Shown: positions 1 through 10,757, numbered from the stretch's first letter. The stretch is 64,000 bases of DNA from Rebecca billardiae RCC1528 (GCA_965240325.2 OZ251246.1:682001-746000); one strand, 5' to 3'. Made by a program: numbers and translations. Notes: generated by a model not told the origin, from the sequence alone.

Positions 1-265
1 GTGGCGAGGTACGGATTGCCGTCCCCGCCTTAGCGAGGCTTCCGGCGGCAGCTGCCCCCGTCGTGAGCTGGGCGAGCAGCACCACGAGAATCAGACTTGT
101 CCGGCCGAGCAGCAGACCCGCGCACGGCGCGCGCCGAGCGGAGGCCGCGGGCGCGAGCTCCGCACAGCACCGCACGTGCCGAACCTGCCGTGCTGAAAGC
201 AGGCGTTCGTGCCGTACGGGAAGCCGTGCTCGCGCATCGTCTGCCTCGTGACAGGCGACCGACAT
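1..265 (-). CDS. N-terminus of a proline-rich membrane protein paralog (cut by window edge)
   Basis: An ATG at 265 opens a minus-strand frame with no stop before the window's left edge. It encodes MSVACHEADDARARLPVRHE, then a hydrophobic signal segment (LLLGRTSLILVVLLAQLTTG) and the first residues of the mature part. The signal segment is identical to that of the complete gene at 829-2655, and DNA identity across roughly positions 50-120 is almost complete. I infer a tandem duplicate whose proline-rich body lies off the window. It is probably a secreted or membrane-anchored, hydroxyproline-rich wall/surface protein. Only about 88 residues are visible, so integrity cannot be judged. Confidence 0.6.
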   Translation of the reverse strand, partial: MSVACHEADDARARLPVRHERLLSARQVRHVRCCAELAPAASARRAPCAGLLLGRTSLILVVLLAQLTTGAAAAGSLAKAGTAIRTSP

Positions 266-828
266 CGCCCGTACGTACGGTGCGGTCGCGTGTTCCGCTC
301 GGCGGTTCGTTTGTTGTGAGAGGCGACTCGACGGTACCGATTCGCCGCTTCCATGGCGACCAGTTTTCTAGTCGTTCGTAGTACAGATCAGGCTCCGGCG
401 CTCTGATCAGGTCGCATCCGGAGGACACAGGTGTGCCGGACCAGCCCAACCACCCCTGGCCTACTACCGGTACGGCCCTTGCCTGGCCTGGCCCTTGTCC
501 CGACCGCTAAGAGTATTATAAGACTGAAGGTTCAGCCAAGGGCAGTCGTTAGCCTTCAGTTCAGTGCACGGGCAAAAGCAGCCCGCTGGGCCGGGCCGGC
601 CTCGGGGCCGGGCAGCCGGGGCTCAGAGTCGTTCTAGCAGTACGCCAGCCCCAGCCGCAGCGGGCCAGCCCCAGGGGCACGACACTGCTCACACTGACGT
701 GAGAGTCCGTCCGCTTGCGCGGCTGCTCGGCCAGTCCGGGAAGTCGCCGCAGTTGGAGATGGTCGGCGCGGGCGGCTGTGCCGCATTCGCACAGCCGGGC
801 TGCTGCGTGTGGCGTGGCAATCTCCGAA
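266..828. other. Intergenic spacer between tandem proline-rich genes
   Basis: It holds the 5' flank of the truncated gene (1-265) and the 3' flank of the complete gene (829-2655). It is GC-rich with some AT-richer stretches (about 505-530). Frames present here start only at non-ATG codons or are shadows. No gene, RNA or clear signal was recognised. Confidence 0.5.
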
Positions 829-1936
829 TCACAGCAGGCACACCGCCGCCCCGCCGCTGTGGCCGCCCGCCGGAGGCCCAGGCTGCTGCGGCTGATGAGC
901 GCGAGCGTGCGGCTCGCCGGCGTCGCCACCCCGCCCGCGCTCGAGGCGGCGGTACGGGGCGGTGCCCAGTGCGTGCGCGCGGCCGAGGAGGACGAGAAGC
1001 CCCGCGAGCACACCTAGCACAGCCACGGCTGCGACCAGCGCAATCGTCGGCGGCACAACGCCGGCACCCCATGGCCGCGCCAAAATCGAGGTCGCGCCGC
1101 GCGGGCGGCTTGCCTGCGCGGGCGCATGCTCCGTGACGAGACTGGCGCCGCCAATCCCGCCATCCGACACGCCTGTCGGTGGCGACAGGCCTGTGGGTGG
1201 CGGCGGCGACGGTGGCGGCGGCGAGGGCGGGCTCGGCGGCTGCGGTGGCAGCGGCGGCGGTGACGCCGGTGGCGGTGAGGGCGAGGGCGGCGGCGGCGGG
1301 CTGGGCGGCGGTGGTGGCGGCGGCGACGGTGGCGGGCTGGGCGGCGGTGGCGGCGAGGGCGAGGGCGGCGGCGGCGAGCTGGGCGGCGGTGGTGCGGGCG
1401 GCGAGCGCGGCTGCGGGGGCGGAGAGGGCGAGGGCGGCGGCGGCGAGCTGGGCGGCGGTGGTGCGGGCGGCGAGCGCGGTTGCGGCGGCGGTGAGGGCGA
1501 GGGCGGCGGCGGCGGGCTGGGCGGCGGCGGCGGCGGCGGCGAGGGTGGCGGGCTGGGCGGCGGCGGCGGCGAGGGCGAAGGCGGCGGCGGTGGGCTCGGC
1601 GGCGGTGGCGAGGGCGGCGGCGGCGGCGAGGGCGGCGGGAGGGGAGGCGGCGGCGGCGAGGGCGAGGGCGGCGGCGGAAGGCTCGGTGGTGGTGGCGAGG
1701 GCGGCGGCGGCGGCGAGGCCGGGGGTTGCTTCCCCGGCGGCGGTGAGGGCGAGGGCGGCGGCGGCGGGCTGGGCGGCGGCGGTGGCGGCGGCGAGGGCGG
1801 CGGGCTGGGTGGCGGCGGCGGCGAGGGCGAGGGCGGCGGCGGTGGGCTCGGTGGCGGCGGTAAGGGCGGCGGCGGCGGTGAGGGCGGCGGCAGCGGCGGC
1901 GGCGGCGGTGAGGGCGAGGGCGGCGGCGGCGGGCTT

Positions 1937-1968
<32 letters not shown>

Positions 1969-2655
1969 GCTGGGCGGCGGCGGTGGCGAGGGCGAGGGCG
2001 GCGGCGGTCGGCTTGGCGGCGGCGGGGAGGGCGGCGGCGGCGGAGTGGGCGGTGGGAGGGGTGGCGGCGGCGGCGAGGGCGAGGGCGGCGGCGGCGGGCT
2101 TGGTGGCGGCGGCGGCGGCGGCGAGGGTGGCGGGCTGGGCGGCGGCGGCGGCGAGGGCGAAGGCGGCGGCGGTGGGCTCGGCGGCGGCGGGGAGGGCGGC
2201 GGCGGCGGCAAGGGCGGCGGGCTGGGAGGCGGCGGTGGTGAGGGCGAGGGCGGCGGCGGCGGGCTGGGCGGCGGCGGCGGCGGCGGTGACGGTGGCGGGC
2301 TAGGTGGCGGCGGCGGCGAGGGCGAGGGCGGCGGCGGCGGCGGTGGCGAGGGCGGCGGGCTGGGCGGTGGCGGCGGCGAAGGCGATGGTGGCGGTGGCGA
2401 GGTGCGGGGTGCCGTCACCCGCGTAGCACCGCTCCTGTGGGCGGCAGCTGCCCCCGTCGTGAGCTGGGCGAGCAGCACCACGAGAATCAGACTTGTCCGG
2501 CCGAGCAGCAGACTCGCGCACGGCGCGCGCCGAGCGGAGGCCGCGGGCGCGAGCTCGCCACAACGCTGTCCGTGCCGTGCCTCCCGTGCTGACAACAGGC
2601 GTCCGCGCGGTACGGGAAGCCGTGCTCGCGCGCGGTCGGCCTCGTCGGCCGACAT
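829..2655 (-). CDS. Proline-rich (SPPPPP) single-pass membrane protein, pherophorin-like
   Basis: 608 residues from an ATG at 2655. After a basic N-terminus comes a hydrophobic signal segment near residues 50-70 (SLILVVLLAQLTTGAAAA), then about 390 residues made almost only of S(P)3-7 units with occasional L, T, R or Q. The C-terminal part has a glycine/alanine linker, one membrane segment (IALVAAVAVLGVLAGLLVLL) and a tail of about 60 residues rich in R, H, G and Q. Such SP-rich stretches are typical O-glycosylated hydroxyproline-rich wall or scale proteins of algae. The cysteine-rich globular pherophorin domain is not seen, so the name describes composition only. The complementary strand reads as an equally long glycine-rich frame, but the signal peptide, the stop-anchored membrane segment and the duplicated N-terminus favour the minus strand. 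Repeat-driven length variation is likely. Confidence 0.7.
1195..2400. repeat. Low-complexity GGC/GAG minisatellite inside the proline-rich gene
   Basis: The coding part of the proline-rich protein consists of imperfect GGCGGCGGC/GAGGGC units (plus strand) forming higher-order blocks of about 60-150 bp. Strong strand asymmetry (G on plus, C on minus) and near-zero A/T make this a candidate for slippage and G-quadruplex formation. Confidence 0.75.
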
Positions 2656-3291
2656 CGCTTCTTCTCCGAATCGGCGGTGCGGGCGCGAGCGCCGCGCGCG
2701 CGACGCTTGGCGCGCTCACCTTTGCAAGTGCTTCCCGGAAACGGGTCCCTCCCAGCCGCTCGCTTCCGCCGCGCCTTCCTGTCCGGTCGCTCGGAGGGCG
2801 GCCACCCACCGGTCGTTCCAGGGCCTTCTCCAGGACCTGAGCGCCCGGACCCAGTCCCAGGCACGACGATGCCGCTGACTGCTAGTGTATTTGTGACTAG
2901 TAGCCTAGCTGACGAGCATGTACACTGTAAGTGACAGGGTCTTTCCGGACGGTGGCCCAGCGGCAGCGGCGGCCGCCAGGTTCAGATGAGGCGGGACCGT
3001 CGCAGACGGTTGCCAGGGCCATGCCACGGTAGTGCCAGTCGAGTGGCGGCTCAGAACCGCAGGAGCGGGCACGGAGAGGCTGGGCAGTCGGGCGGCACTG
3101 GCGTGACTCCGTGTGACGGGCGGCGGCAGCTGAGCCGTCCGACCCACGCCCACGCTGCCAAGAGGGCATGCGCGGGCTTGGCGCGAGCAGAGCAGAGGGC
3201 AGAAGCAGAGCACACACGCGGCGCGTGGTCAGGTGCGCGGGCAGCGGCGCGCTGCCAGTCAGGCGCGACCGCTGACTGCTGCGCGCCGCTG
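2656..3291. other. Intergenic spacer, promoter side of the proline-rich gene
   Basis: Between the ATG of the proline-rich gene and the stop of the ALDH-like gene, both on the minus strand. It must contain the 5' flank of the former and the 3' flank of the latter. It is GC-rich except for a short AT-richer stretch at 2880-2935. No credible ATG-initiated gene seen. Confidence 0.5.
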
Positions 3292-4866
3292 CTAGCTCGG
3301 CGCCGCCGCCGGGCCATCGGCGCCGCCGCCGCTCGGCGCAGTGTACTGCTCCAGCGCCGCGTCGGCGCGGCCGGTGCTCAGGTCGCAGCCGAGGGGCAGC
3401 TCAGCGCTCGGCTTGACCCACACCGCGCCCGTGCGCAGCGCGCGCGCGAAGCTGCTCGCGCGCGCCGCGCTGCTCGTCCACACGCCGGCGGCCAGCGTGA
3501 ACCGAGCGTCTGCCGCGCGCGCCACCGCCTCCTCGTCAGTCGAGTGCTTGAGCACGCAGAGCACGGGCCCGGCGGAGGCGGCGCGCGCGATGGTCATGTG
3601 GTCGCGCACCTCGGCGAAGACGGCCGGGCGCATGAAGTACCCCACGCCGCCGAGCACCTCGCCGCCCGCCACGAGCCGCGCGCCCTCCGCGCAGCCCGCG
3701 CGCACCTGCCGCTGCGCGAGCCGCAGGCCGCTCGAGCTGACGATCGGACCCTGGCCCGTGCGCGCGTCGAACGGGTCGCCGACGTGCACGTGCGCGGCGC
3801 GCTCGGCGGCGCGCGCGACGAACTCGTCGTACACCTTCTCGTGCACGAACACCCGGCTGTCCGTCGCGCACAGCTTGCCGTGGCTCGAGAGTGCCGCGCG
3901 CACCGTCTCCTCAGCCGCCTGCGCGACGTCGGCGTCCTCACACACGATCGCGGCCGACTTGGCGGAGAGTGAGTCGTACGCGACCTTGTTGACGAGCGGG
4001 TGCGCGGCGAGCGCGGTGGAGGTGGACGCGTCCGGGCCGGCGAGCACGTTCAGCACGCCCGGCGGCACGCCCGCCTCCGCCGCGAGCTCGGCGACGCGCA
4101 GCAACGAGAGCGGCGCCTGCCGCGGCGCCCTCAGTACCGCCGTGTTGCCCGCCGCCAGCAGCGGCGCGACTTCCCACATGCCCATGAGGAGCGGGCGGCA
4201 GGTGGGGATGATGGCGGCGACGACGCCGACGGGCACGCGCGGCGACGTGTCCGGCGCGCGCAGCGCCGTGCCGTGCGTCCAGCTCGCGCCCGAGAAGGCG
4301 CGCAGCAGCGCCGCGCTCAGTGGCACATCGGCTTCTCGCACGCACGAGAAGATCTTGCCGCCGTCGAGGGTCTCGAGGGCGGCGATCTCGTCGGCGTGCG
4401 CGTCGAGCGCGTCGGCGAACCGGCGGAGCAGCGCGCCGCGCTCCGCCGCCGACATGCGCGGCCACGGGCCGCGGCGGAACGCGCGATCTGCCGCGCGCAC
4501 CGCCGCGTCGACGTCCGCCTTGCCCGCCTCGGCGACCGCGCAGATGGGCTGTGCCGAGCGCGGGTCGATGGTGTCGAAGGTGCGCCCGCTGACCGAGTCG
4601 GTTGGCGCACCGTCGATGAAGAGCCGCGTCGCCGTCGGTATCGGCGCTTTCGCGCCGCGCGCGCGCGTGGCCGCGCGCGCGACCGTCTCGAGGATGCGCG
4701 CCGCCGCGCGCTCGTCGGCGCGCGCCTGCTGCAGGGTGGACAGAGCGCGTATGCTCGGCAGGAGGCGGGTGGCGGCGTAGAGTGGCGCGGCGAGCGCCGG
4801 GGTCGCCGCTGGCAGCGCGCGTGCCAGCGGCACGAGCGGCGAGTGGCTGGAGAGCGCGAGTAGCAT
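3292..4866 (-). CDS. Aldehyde dehydrogenase-fold protein, probable pseudoenzyme, organelle-targeted
   Basis: 524 residues from the ATG at 4866; the open frame continues upstream to 4917 but only from a TTG. Residues 1-45 form an Arg/Ala/Ser/Leu-rich leader resembling a mitochondrial presequence. The rest follows the ALDH superfamily in order: coenzyme-binding half, then the thiol region HGKLCATDSR with a cysteine at 333, and the C-terminal LPLGC...ALEQYT end. Several family-defining residues are replaced. The Asn loop IPWN reads IIPTCRP (221-225). The ELGGKSP glutamate motif reads SLSAKSA (299-305) and sits in a shortened stretch lacking FTGS. The E-x-F-G-P motif reads ASAGPV. The LPFGG motif reads LPLGC. 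Known ALDHs need the Asn and Glu for catalysis, so I infer a non-catalytic or altered role. The frame is intact, which argues against a simple pseudogene. The gene lies between MutS and the proline-rich gene on the same strand. Confidence 0.85.
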   Translation of the reverse strand: MLLALSSHSPLVPLARALPAATPALAAPLYAATRLLPSIRALSTLQQARADERAAARILETVARAATRARGAKAPIPTATRLFIDGAPTDSVSGRTFDTIDPRSAQPICAVAEAGKADVDAAVRAADRAFRRGPWPRMSAAERGALLRRFADALDAHADEIAALETLDGGKIFSCVREADVPLSAALLRAFSGASWTHGTALRAPDTSPRVPVGVVAAIIPTCRPLLMGMWEVAPLLAAGNTAVLRAPRQAPLSLLRVAELAAEAGVPPGVLNVLAGPDASTSTALAAHPLVNKVAYDSLSAKSAAIVCEDADVAQAAEETVRAALSSHGKLCATDSRVFVHEKVYDEFVARAAERAAHVHVGDPFDARTGQGPIVSSSGLRLAQRQVRAGCAEGARLVAGGEVLGGVGYFMRPAVFAEVRDHMTIARAASAGPVLCVLKHSTDEEAVARAADARFTLAAGVWTSSAARASSFARALRTGAVWVKPSAELPLGCDLSTGRADAALEQYTAPSGGGADGPAAAPS

Positions 4867-5423
4867 GGTTTGTGGCCACGGGGAAGTGGCCGAGGAAAGG
4901 GCGGAGACCGTTCGCAATCTGCGCGCCCGGCCGGCCGGGCGCAGCGGCAGGGGGGGGACGGGTGGAATGGGAATGTGCCGGCGACTCGGCGAATAAAGCG
5001 CCGAAGCACTTGAGGTTCACAAATTCCACCAGGCCACTGATAGATGGGTAACACGCCTCTGCCGCCGCCGGGATTGGCCGACCGAGCGCGTGTGAACCTT
5101 CACTTTCAAGCCGAAAAGAATATGGGGCGATCGCGCCCCAATGAATGTTGAACGCGTGATCCAAAAGCAAGATCGAGTCATGGGGATTCGACCCTGATTT
5201 CATCAACCTCTTGAGTAGCTGTAGAGTAGGCCCATCAAAATTAATGCCGTTTCGCTCCGTTCGCCCGCCCGACTTTCATAATAATGATCGGCTCAGAGCT
5301 TCGGCGCTCTTGTGTCCGATGGTGTTCCAACTCATGATCATTGATGATGATTTACAATAACTTTACTCACCGTAGCCATCATCTTGCAGCCTGCCTAGCT
5401 GACAGCTGTGTACGCGCGGGCCA
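4867..5423. other. Intergenic spacer between exo-MutS 3' end and ALDH-like gene
   Basis: The ALDH-side half is GC-rich and presumably its promoter. The MutS-side half (about 4990-5400) is markedly AT-richer, as expected for a 3' flank. A palindromic GGGGCGATCGCGCCCC-like stretch lies near 5124-5140. No gene was supported. Confidence 0.5.
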
Positions 5424-8146
5424 TCACTGCCCCGGCGGCGGCGCGCGCGGCGCGGGCTGCCCGCGCGGCCGCCCCTCCGCGCCGCCGCCTTCGCGGAGCA
5501 CGGCGCTCGCGCGCTCGAGCACGGCGCGCGGGAAGCCGGCGACGCGCGCCGCGTGCAGCCCGTACGAGCACGGCGCGGCGCCGGGCTCGAGCGAGTAGGT
5601 GAACTCGACCGCCTCGTCGTGCGCGAGCGCGGGCTCGGCGTCGGGCGTGCTCGGCGGCGCGCCGTCCGCCCCGCCACCCGCCGCGCCGCGCCCTGCGCCG
5701 CGCTCGACGGGCTTGGCGCCCATCTGCGCGGCGGCGACAAGGCCAGGCAGCTCGTTGGCGAGCTCAGTGAGTGCGTGGTAGTGTGTGGCGAAGAGCGCGC
5801 GGCAGCCGACGCTCGTGGCCAGGTGCTCCGCGACCGCGCGCGCGATCGCCTCGCCGTCGTCCGCGCTCGTGCCCCGCCCCACCTCGTCGAGCAGCACGAG
5901 GCTCGCCGCGCTCGCGTGCCGCAGGATCTCGGCAGTCTCGCGCATCTCGACGGTGAAGGTGGAGAGACCGCCGCCGATGTCGTCGACCGCGCCGACGCGC
6001 GTGAAGACGCGGTCGGCGAGCGTGAGCGTCGCCGCGTCCGCCGGCACGAAGCACCCCGCCTGCGCCATCAGCTGCACCAGCCCGAGCGTGCGCAGGTACA
6101 CAGACTTGCCGCCGGCGTTTGGGCCCGTCAGAATCAGCATGGCCGCCGCGCCGTCGCCCGCGCGCGCGGCGGCCGCCGGCGCACCGCCGCGCGCGGCGGG
6201 CGAGCCGGCGTGCCGCGCGTGCGCCGCCGCGTGCGCGGCCGAGCCGCCCAGCGCCGCCGGGTTGGGCACGAACGCGCCCGGCGGCAGCAGCCGCTCGACG
6301 ACCGGGTGGCGGATGTTCTCCGCGCGCAGCACGTGCGCCGCCGGACCGGGCTCGGCCGGACCGCCGCCCGGCTCGGCCGGACCGCCGCCCGGCTCGGCCG
6401 GAGCGCCGCCCGGCTCAGGCGGCGCGGGCAGGATGTGCGGCCGGCAGTACCCCTCGTCCACGGCGGTCTGCGCGAAGCTCGCGAGCGCGTCGACGCGCGC
6501 GACGAGCGCGCACGCCGCGCGCGCCGCGTCGGCGTACGCGTCGATCTCGCCGAGAAGCTTCTCGAACGCGGCCGTCTCGAGTGCGACGATGCGGCGCGTG
6601 GCGCGCGCGAGCGCCGACTCGCGCGCGCGCAGCTCGTGCGTGCTGAAGCGACGCTCGCGCTGCGCGGCGCAGGGCAGCTCGAGCCAGCCGTCGGGCAGCG
6701 CGCCGCCCGCCTTGCCGCCGCCGAGCAGCCGCAGGCCCGCCGCGCTCTTCACCTGGATGAACCGCTCGCCCGTGCGCGCGGTCGTCACCAGCCGCAGCGG
6801 AATCTGCGTGCGCGCCGATTCCAACACTTCGAACTCTGCGAGGTACGCGCGCGCCGCGGCGGCGCGCGCGCGCTGCGCCGAGAGCTCGGCGCACGCGACC
6901 GAGGGCGCGATCACCGCCTCGCCGCCCTCGCCGCCGATCCGCGCCGGCGGCTCGTCGACGAGCGTGCGGCCAATCAGATCGCTCAGCTCGGACAGCGCCG
7001 CGCGCGCGCGCGGCTCCAGGGGCGAGAGGAGGGCTGGCCAGTCAGACGATGGCGGCGGCTGCTGCTGCTGCTGCGGGTGCGGCTCCAGGGGCGAGAGGAG
7101 GGCTGGCCAGTCAGACGATGGCGGCGGCTGCTGCTGCTGCTGCGGGTGCGGCTCCAGGGGCGAGAGGAGGGCTGGCCAGTCAGACGATGGCGGCGGCTGC
7201 TGCTGCTGCTGCGGGTGCGGCTCCAGGGGCGAGAGGAGGGCTGGCCAGTCAGACGATGGCGGCGGCTGCTGCTGCTGCTGCGGGTGCGGCTCCAGGGGCG
7301 AGAGGAGGGCTGGCCAGTCAGACGATGGCGGCGGCTGCTGCTGCTGCTGCGGGTGCGGCTCCAGGGGCGAGAGGAGGGCTGGCCAGTCAGACGATGGCGG
7401 CGGCGGCGGCTGCTGCTGCTGCGGGTGCGGCGGCTGCTGCTGCGCCGCCGCCGCCGCTGCGCTGGCGGCGCGGGCGGCGGCGGTGTCCTCGGCGGCGGCG
7501 GCGTGCGCCGAGCCGCCGCCGAGCCCGCCCGACCCCTCGGCCGCGCCGCGCGCGCTCGGCTGCGCGCCCGCCGCAGCGGCCGCCGCGGCCGGCCCGAAGA
7601 GCGCCCGCCTCGCGCGAGCGTCGTCGCCCAGCGCGGCGGCGCGCGCGCCCTCCAGCGCGGCCTCGATGCGCGCGAACGCGCGGATCGAAGTCCGGATCGT
7701 GCCGACGCACTGCGGGCTCGCGCGGCGCGTCTGCACGCGCGTGAGCAGGCGCTCGACGTCCTTGAAGCCACGCAGCGCGCCGCGCAGCGCCGCGCGCCCG
7801 CCGTGCGCGCCCGCGAGCGCGGCGACCGCGTCGTGTCGGCTGATGACCGTTGGCCGGTGGGTCGAGGGTCGGGAGAGCCACTGGCGGAGCAGGCGCGAGC
7901 CGACCGCGGTGCGCGTGCGGTCAAGCGCCCAGAGCAGCGAGCCGCGCCGCTCGCCCGTCCGCGCGGTGCGCTCGATCTCGAGATTGCGCCGCGCCGCCTC
8001 GTCCAGTTCCATACTGTCCCCGAGCGCGTAGACAGTTGGCGGCCGCAGCTGCGGCATGCGGATTCGGCCCGCTCGCGGCGCGTCGGCGGTGCTGAGCAGG
8101 CCGTCGGCGTCGTCCGCGGCGTCGGCGTCCGCGTCCGCGTCCGCGT

Positions 8147-8178
<32 letters not shown>

Positions 8179-8726
8179 GAGTCGGAGTCCGCGTCGGCGT
8201 TCGCGTCGGTGGCGGCCTCCGCGCCGCGCGCGGCGTCGGCGCGCGCGCCACCGCTCGTGGCGGCGCGGCGTCGGCGCGCACGGCCTGTGGTGGCAGGGGC
8301 CGCAGCTGCGCCCTTCGCGCCCGCGGTGGCGGTGGCGTTGGGCGCGGCGGTCGTGTCGCGCGGCGCGAGCTTCTCCACCTCGTCCGCCGCCGCGGTCGTC
8401 TCGCGCACGTAGCCCAGCAGCGCGCCGAGCGCCTGCGTCGCGCGCGCGTGCCTCCCGAGCCCGAGCGCTTGCAGCGGCGCGCCGCCGTAGTGAGTGGCGA
8501 TGGCTGCGGCCGCGCGCGCCTCGCAAAAGGCGCGCGGCGGGAGCAGCAGGTAGCGCGCGCTGGCGGGGGCCCAGCTGGGCACGTCGGGGCACGAGCGCGC
8601 CTGGCCGGGCAGCAGGCAGCGCGGCACGACGCGCGTGCCCTCCTCTCCCTCGGCACTCGCGCCGCCGCCGCCGCCGCCGCCGCCACCGCCGCTGCCGCCG
8701 CCGCTGCCGCCGCCGCCGCTGCCGCC

Positions 8727-8757
<31 letters not shown>

Positions 8758-10757
8758 TAGGGCACGAGGATCTCGGCGGGCGAGATACGCGCGAGCTCGG
8801 CCGCGAGGGCGCTCGGGGAGGATGACTCCGTGGCCCACACCTCGCCCGTCGAGATGTCGGCGTACACCAGCGCGCTCGGCGGCGCCGCCGCGCTGGCGGC
8901 GCTGGCCCCGGGCAGCCCGGCCGCCGCCGCGCCCGCGCCCGGCGCGGCCGCGTCGTCTCCCGGACTTTCGGAGCCGGAGCCGCCGGAGCGGTGCGTGGGC
9001 CCGCCCGGCAGCAGGACGGCGAGGAAGTTGTGCTCGGGCGAGAGCCAGCCCTCCTCGAGCAGCGTGCCCGGCGTGAGCACGCGCTCGAGGTAGCGCTTCA
9101 CGCGCGGCCGGCCCGCGCCGTCCGCGCCGACGGTGTACTGCTGGCACACCGCCACGGAGACGCCCGCCTCGAGCAGCGAGTGGCAGTGCGCGCTGAGGCG
9201 CTGGTGGGGGAAACCCGCCATGGGCACGTTGACGACCCACTGCCCCGCGCCGGCGCCGGCGTCCGGCTCGGCGCGCGCGTCGTCGCCCACCCACACCGCG
9301 CCCGCCATCGGCGGCGCGCCCGGCTCGCGCCACTCCGCGCTCCGGCGTAACTGCCGCCGTGTAACGGTCATGTCCAGAGTCCGGCCCAGCAGGGTGGCGT
9401 CCTCAAAGTACGCCTCGAAGAAGTCGCCGATCCGGACGAGCAGGAGCGCGTGCTCATGCCGCCGCTTGTCGCGCACGTACCGCTGCAGCATGTCCGGCAG
9501 CTTGCTCACGTCGACCGTGCGCGTCGTCACCGCGACGCCGGCCGCGGCTGCGCCCGACGCGCCGGCGCCGCGCGCGCTCCGCACGCCGCCTGTCGCCTCC
9601 GGCGCGCCCGCGCCCGCGCCCATCTCAGAGTCCTCGGGGGCGAGGGCACCCGCGATCGGCTCGAGCTCGGCGTAAGGATCGCCCGCCGCATCGGCATCCA
9701 CGTCGGCGGCCCGCGCGGCCGGCACTGCCGCCCATGCGCCGCCGTCCGCGCGCTCCGCCGCCTCCGCCGCCGCCGCCGCCGCCGCCGCCGCCCCCTCCGC
9801 CGCCGGCTCCGCCGCCGCCGCCGCCGCCTCCGCCGCCTCCGCCTCCGCCGCCTCCGCCGCCGCCGCCGCCGCCGCCTCCGCCTCCGAGTGGGCGGCGGTC
9901 GGCGCGCGCCGCCGTGCGCCCGAACGCGCCGCGCTCGCGGCGGCTCGCGCGCCCGGCCTCGCGCCGCGCGTGTCCAGCTCGAACGCCGTCGCCTTCAGCC
10001 GCGGCACCGACAGGCCGTACTGGAGGTCGAGCCGATCCACGATGGCCGCCAGCAGCCGGCAGTCGTCGAGCGCGCGGTGCGTCGGCCGGAGCGCCGCGAC
10101 GTCGAGCTCGAAGAAGCGGGCGAGCGCGTCGAGCGACATGCGCTCGGGCGCGGCGCGGACCCACGGCTGCCTGAACAGCTCGCGCGCCACCGCGAGCGAG
10201 TCGGCGAACCGCCAGCCCGGCGGCAGCGCCAGGCCGGCGCGCGCGAGCTCGGCCGCGAGGAACGGAGCGTCGAACGCTCGGCAGTTGTGCGCGCACAGGA
10301 TGGCGTGCTCGCCGACGAAGTCGTGCAGCGCGCGCAGCGCCTCGTCGGCGGAGGGCACGCCCGGCGCGTGCACCTGCGCGTCCTTGAGCCCCGTCAGCCG
10401 CGAGATCGTGCCGCGCACGCGGTGCGCGGCCCCCGGGTTCACGAGGGTCGAGAAGGCTTCGCCGCTGGCCGGGTCGAGCGCGCCGATCTCGATGACGCGG
10501 TTGCGCGTCTTGGAGAGCCCCGTCGTCTCGAGGTCGAAGTAGAGGAGCCGCGTGCCACGCGCCTCCGCCGCGCCCTCCGCCGCGCTGCGCGCGGCGCCGT
10601 CGCCGCCGTCGGCTGGCGCTACCGCCGCCGCGCGCATGGCGAGGGCGTGCGAGCGCGCAAGCGGCGCGACGCGCGAGCGCACGAGGGCGGCGCGCGCGCC
10701 GCCGCGCTGGAACGAGGCGAGGGCCGCGATCATCATCAGGCGCCACGCCACGCGCAT
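5424..10757 (-). CDS. DEDDh exonuclease-MutS fusion protein
   Basis: 1777 residues from the ATG at 10757, single exon. The open frame runs on to 11516, but that part overlaps the divergent gene. Residues 1-45 are Arg/Ala-rich and could be an organelle leader. Residues 70-250 are a DnaQ-like 3'-5' exonuclease: YFDLETTG (D75, E77), AHNCRAFDAPF (D163) and HRALDD (H227, D232). A 190-residue Ala/Glu linker leads to MutS domain I with the mismatch motif GDFFEAYFEDA (F446-x-E448). Lever and clamp regions follow, interrupted by Gly, Asp-Ala and Gln/Pro low-complexity inserts (about 850-880 and 1110-1250). The ATPase has Walker A GPNAGGKS near 1545 and Walker B LVLLDEVGRGTS near 1624. The end matches bacterial-type MutS (CSYGLHAARVAGFP). 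The Phe-x-Glu pair is typical of MutS1/MSH1-type mismatch binding. I infer an organellar mismatch-repair or proofreading protein carrying its own exonuclease. Confidence 0.88.
7014..7427 (-). repeat. Six 69-bp tandem repeats coding a 23-residue unit in MutS
   Basis: Six nearly identical 69-bp units, each encoding SSDWPALLSPLE followed by PHPQQQQQPPP, lie in frame in the MutS coding sequence between the lever and clamp regions. The period is an exact multiple of three, so copy-number change would keep the frame. The sixth unit has a longer Gly/Pro codon run. Near-identity suggests recent amplification or homogenisation. Confidence 0.95.
8105..8215 (-). repeat. Asp-Ala/Asp-Ser hexanucleotide tract in MutS
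   Basis: Alternating GAC/GCC-type codons give a long Asp-Ala/Asp-Ser run in the exo-MutS protein (about residues 850-882). It is a coding microsatellite that probably forms a disordered acidic linker. Confidence 0.85.

Noticed and set aside
962-2878. 638-codon glycine-rich frame on the plus strand
   Set aside because: It is the antisense of the proline-rich gene. The minus strand has an ATG, a signal peptide, a membrane segment and a duplicated leader; the plus frame has none of these.
5120-5200. tRNA-like T-arm (GGATTCGACC) in the MutS 3' flank
   Set aside because: No matching acceptor stem or anticodon arm could be built on either strand.
5553-8825. 1090-codon Arg-rich plus-strand frame
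   Set aside because: A shadow of the exo-MutS gene; composition is Arg/Ala without motifs, caused by the absence of AT-rich stop codons.
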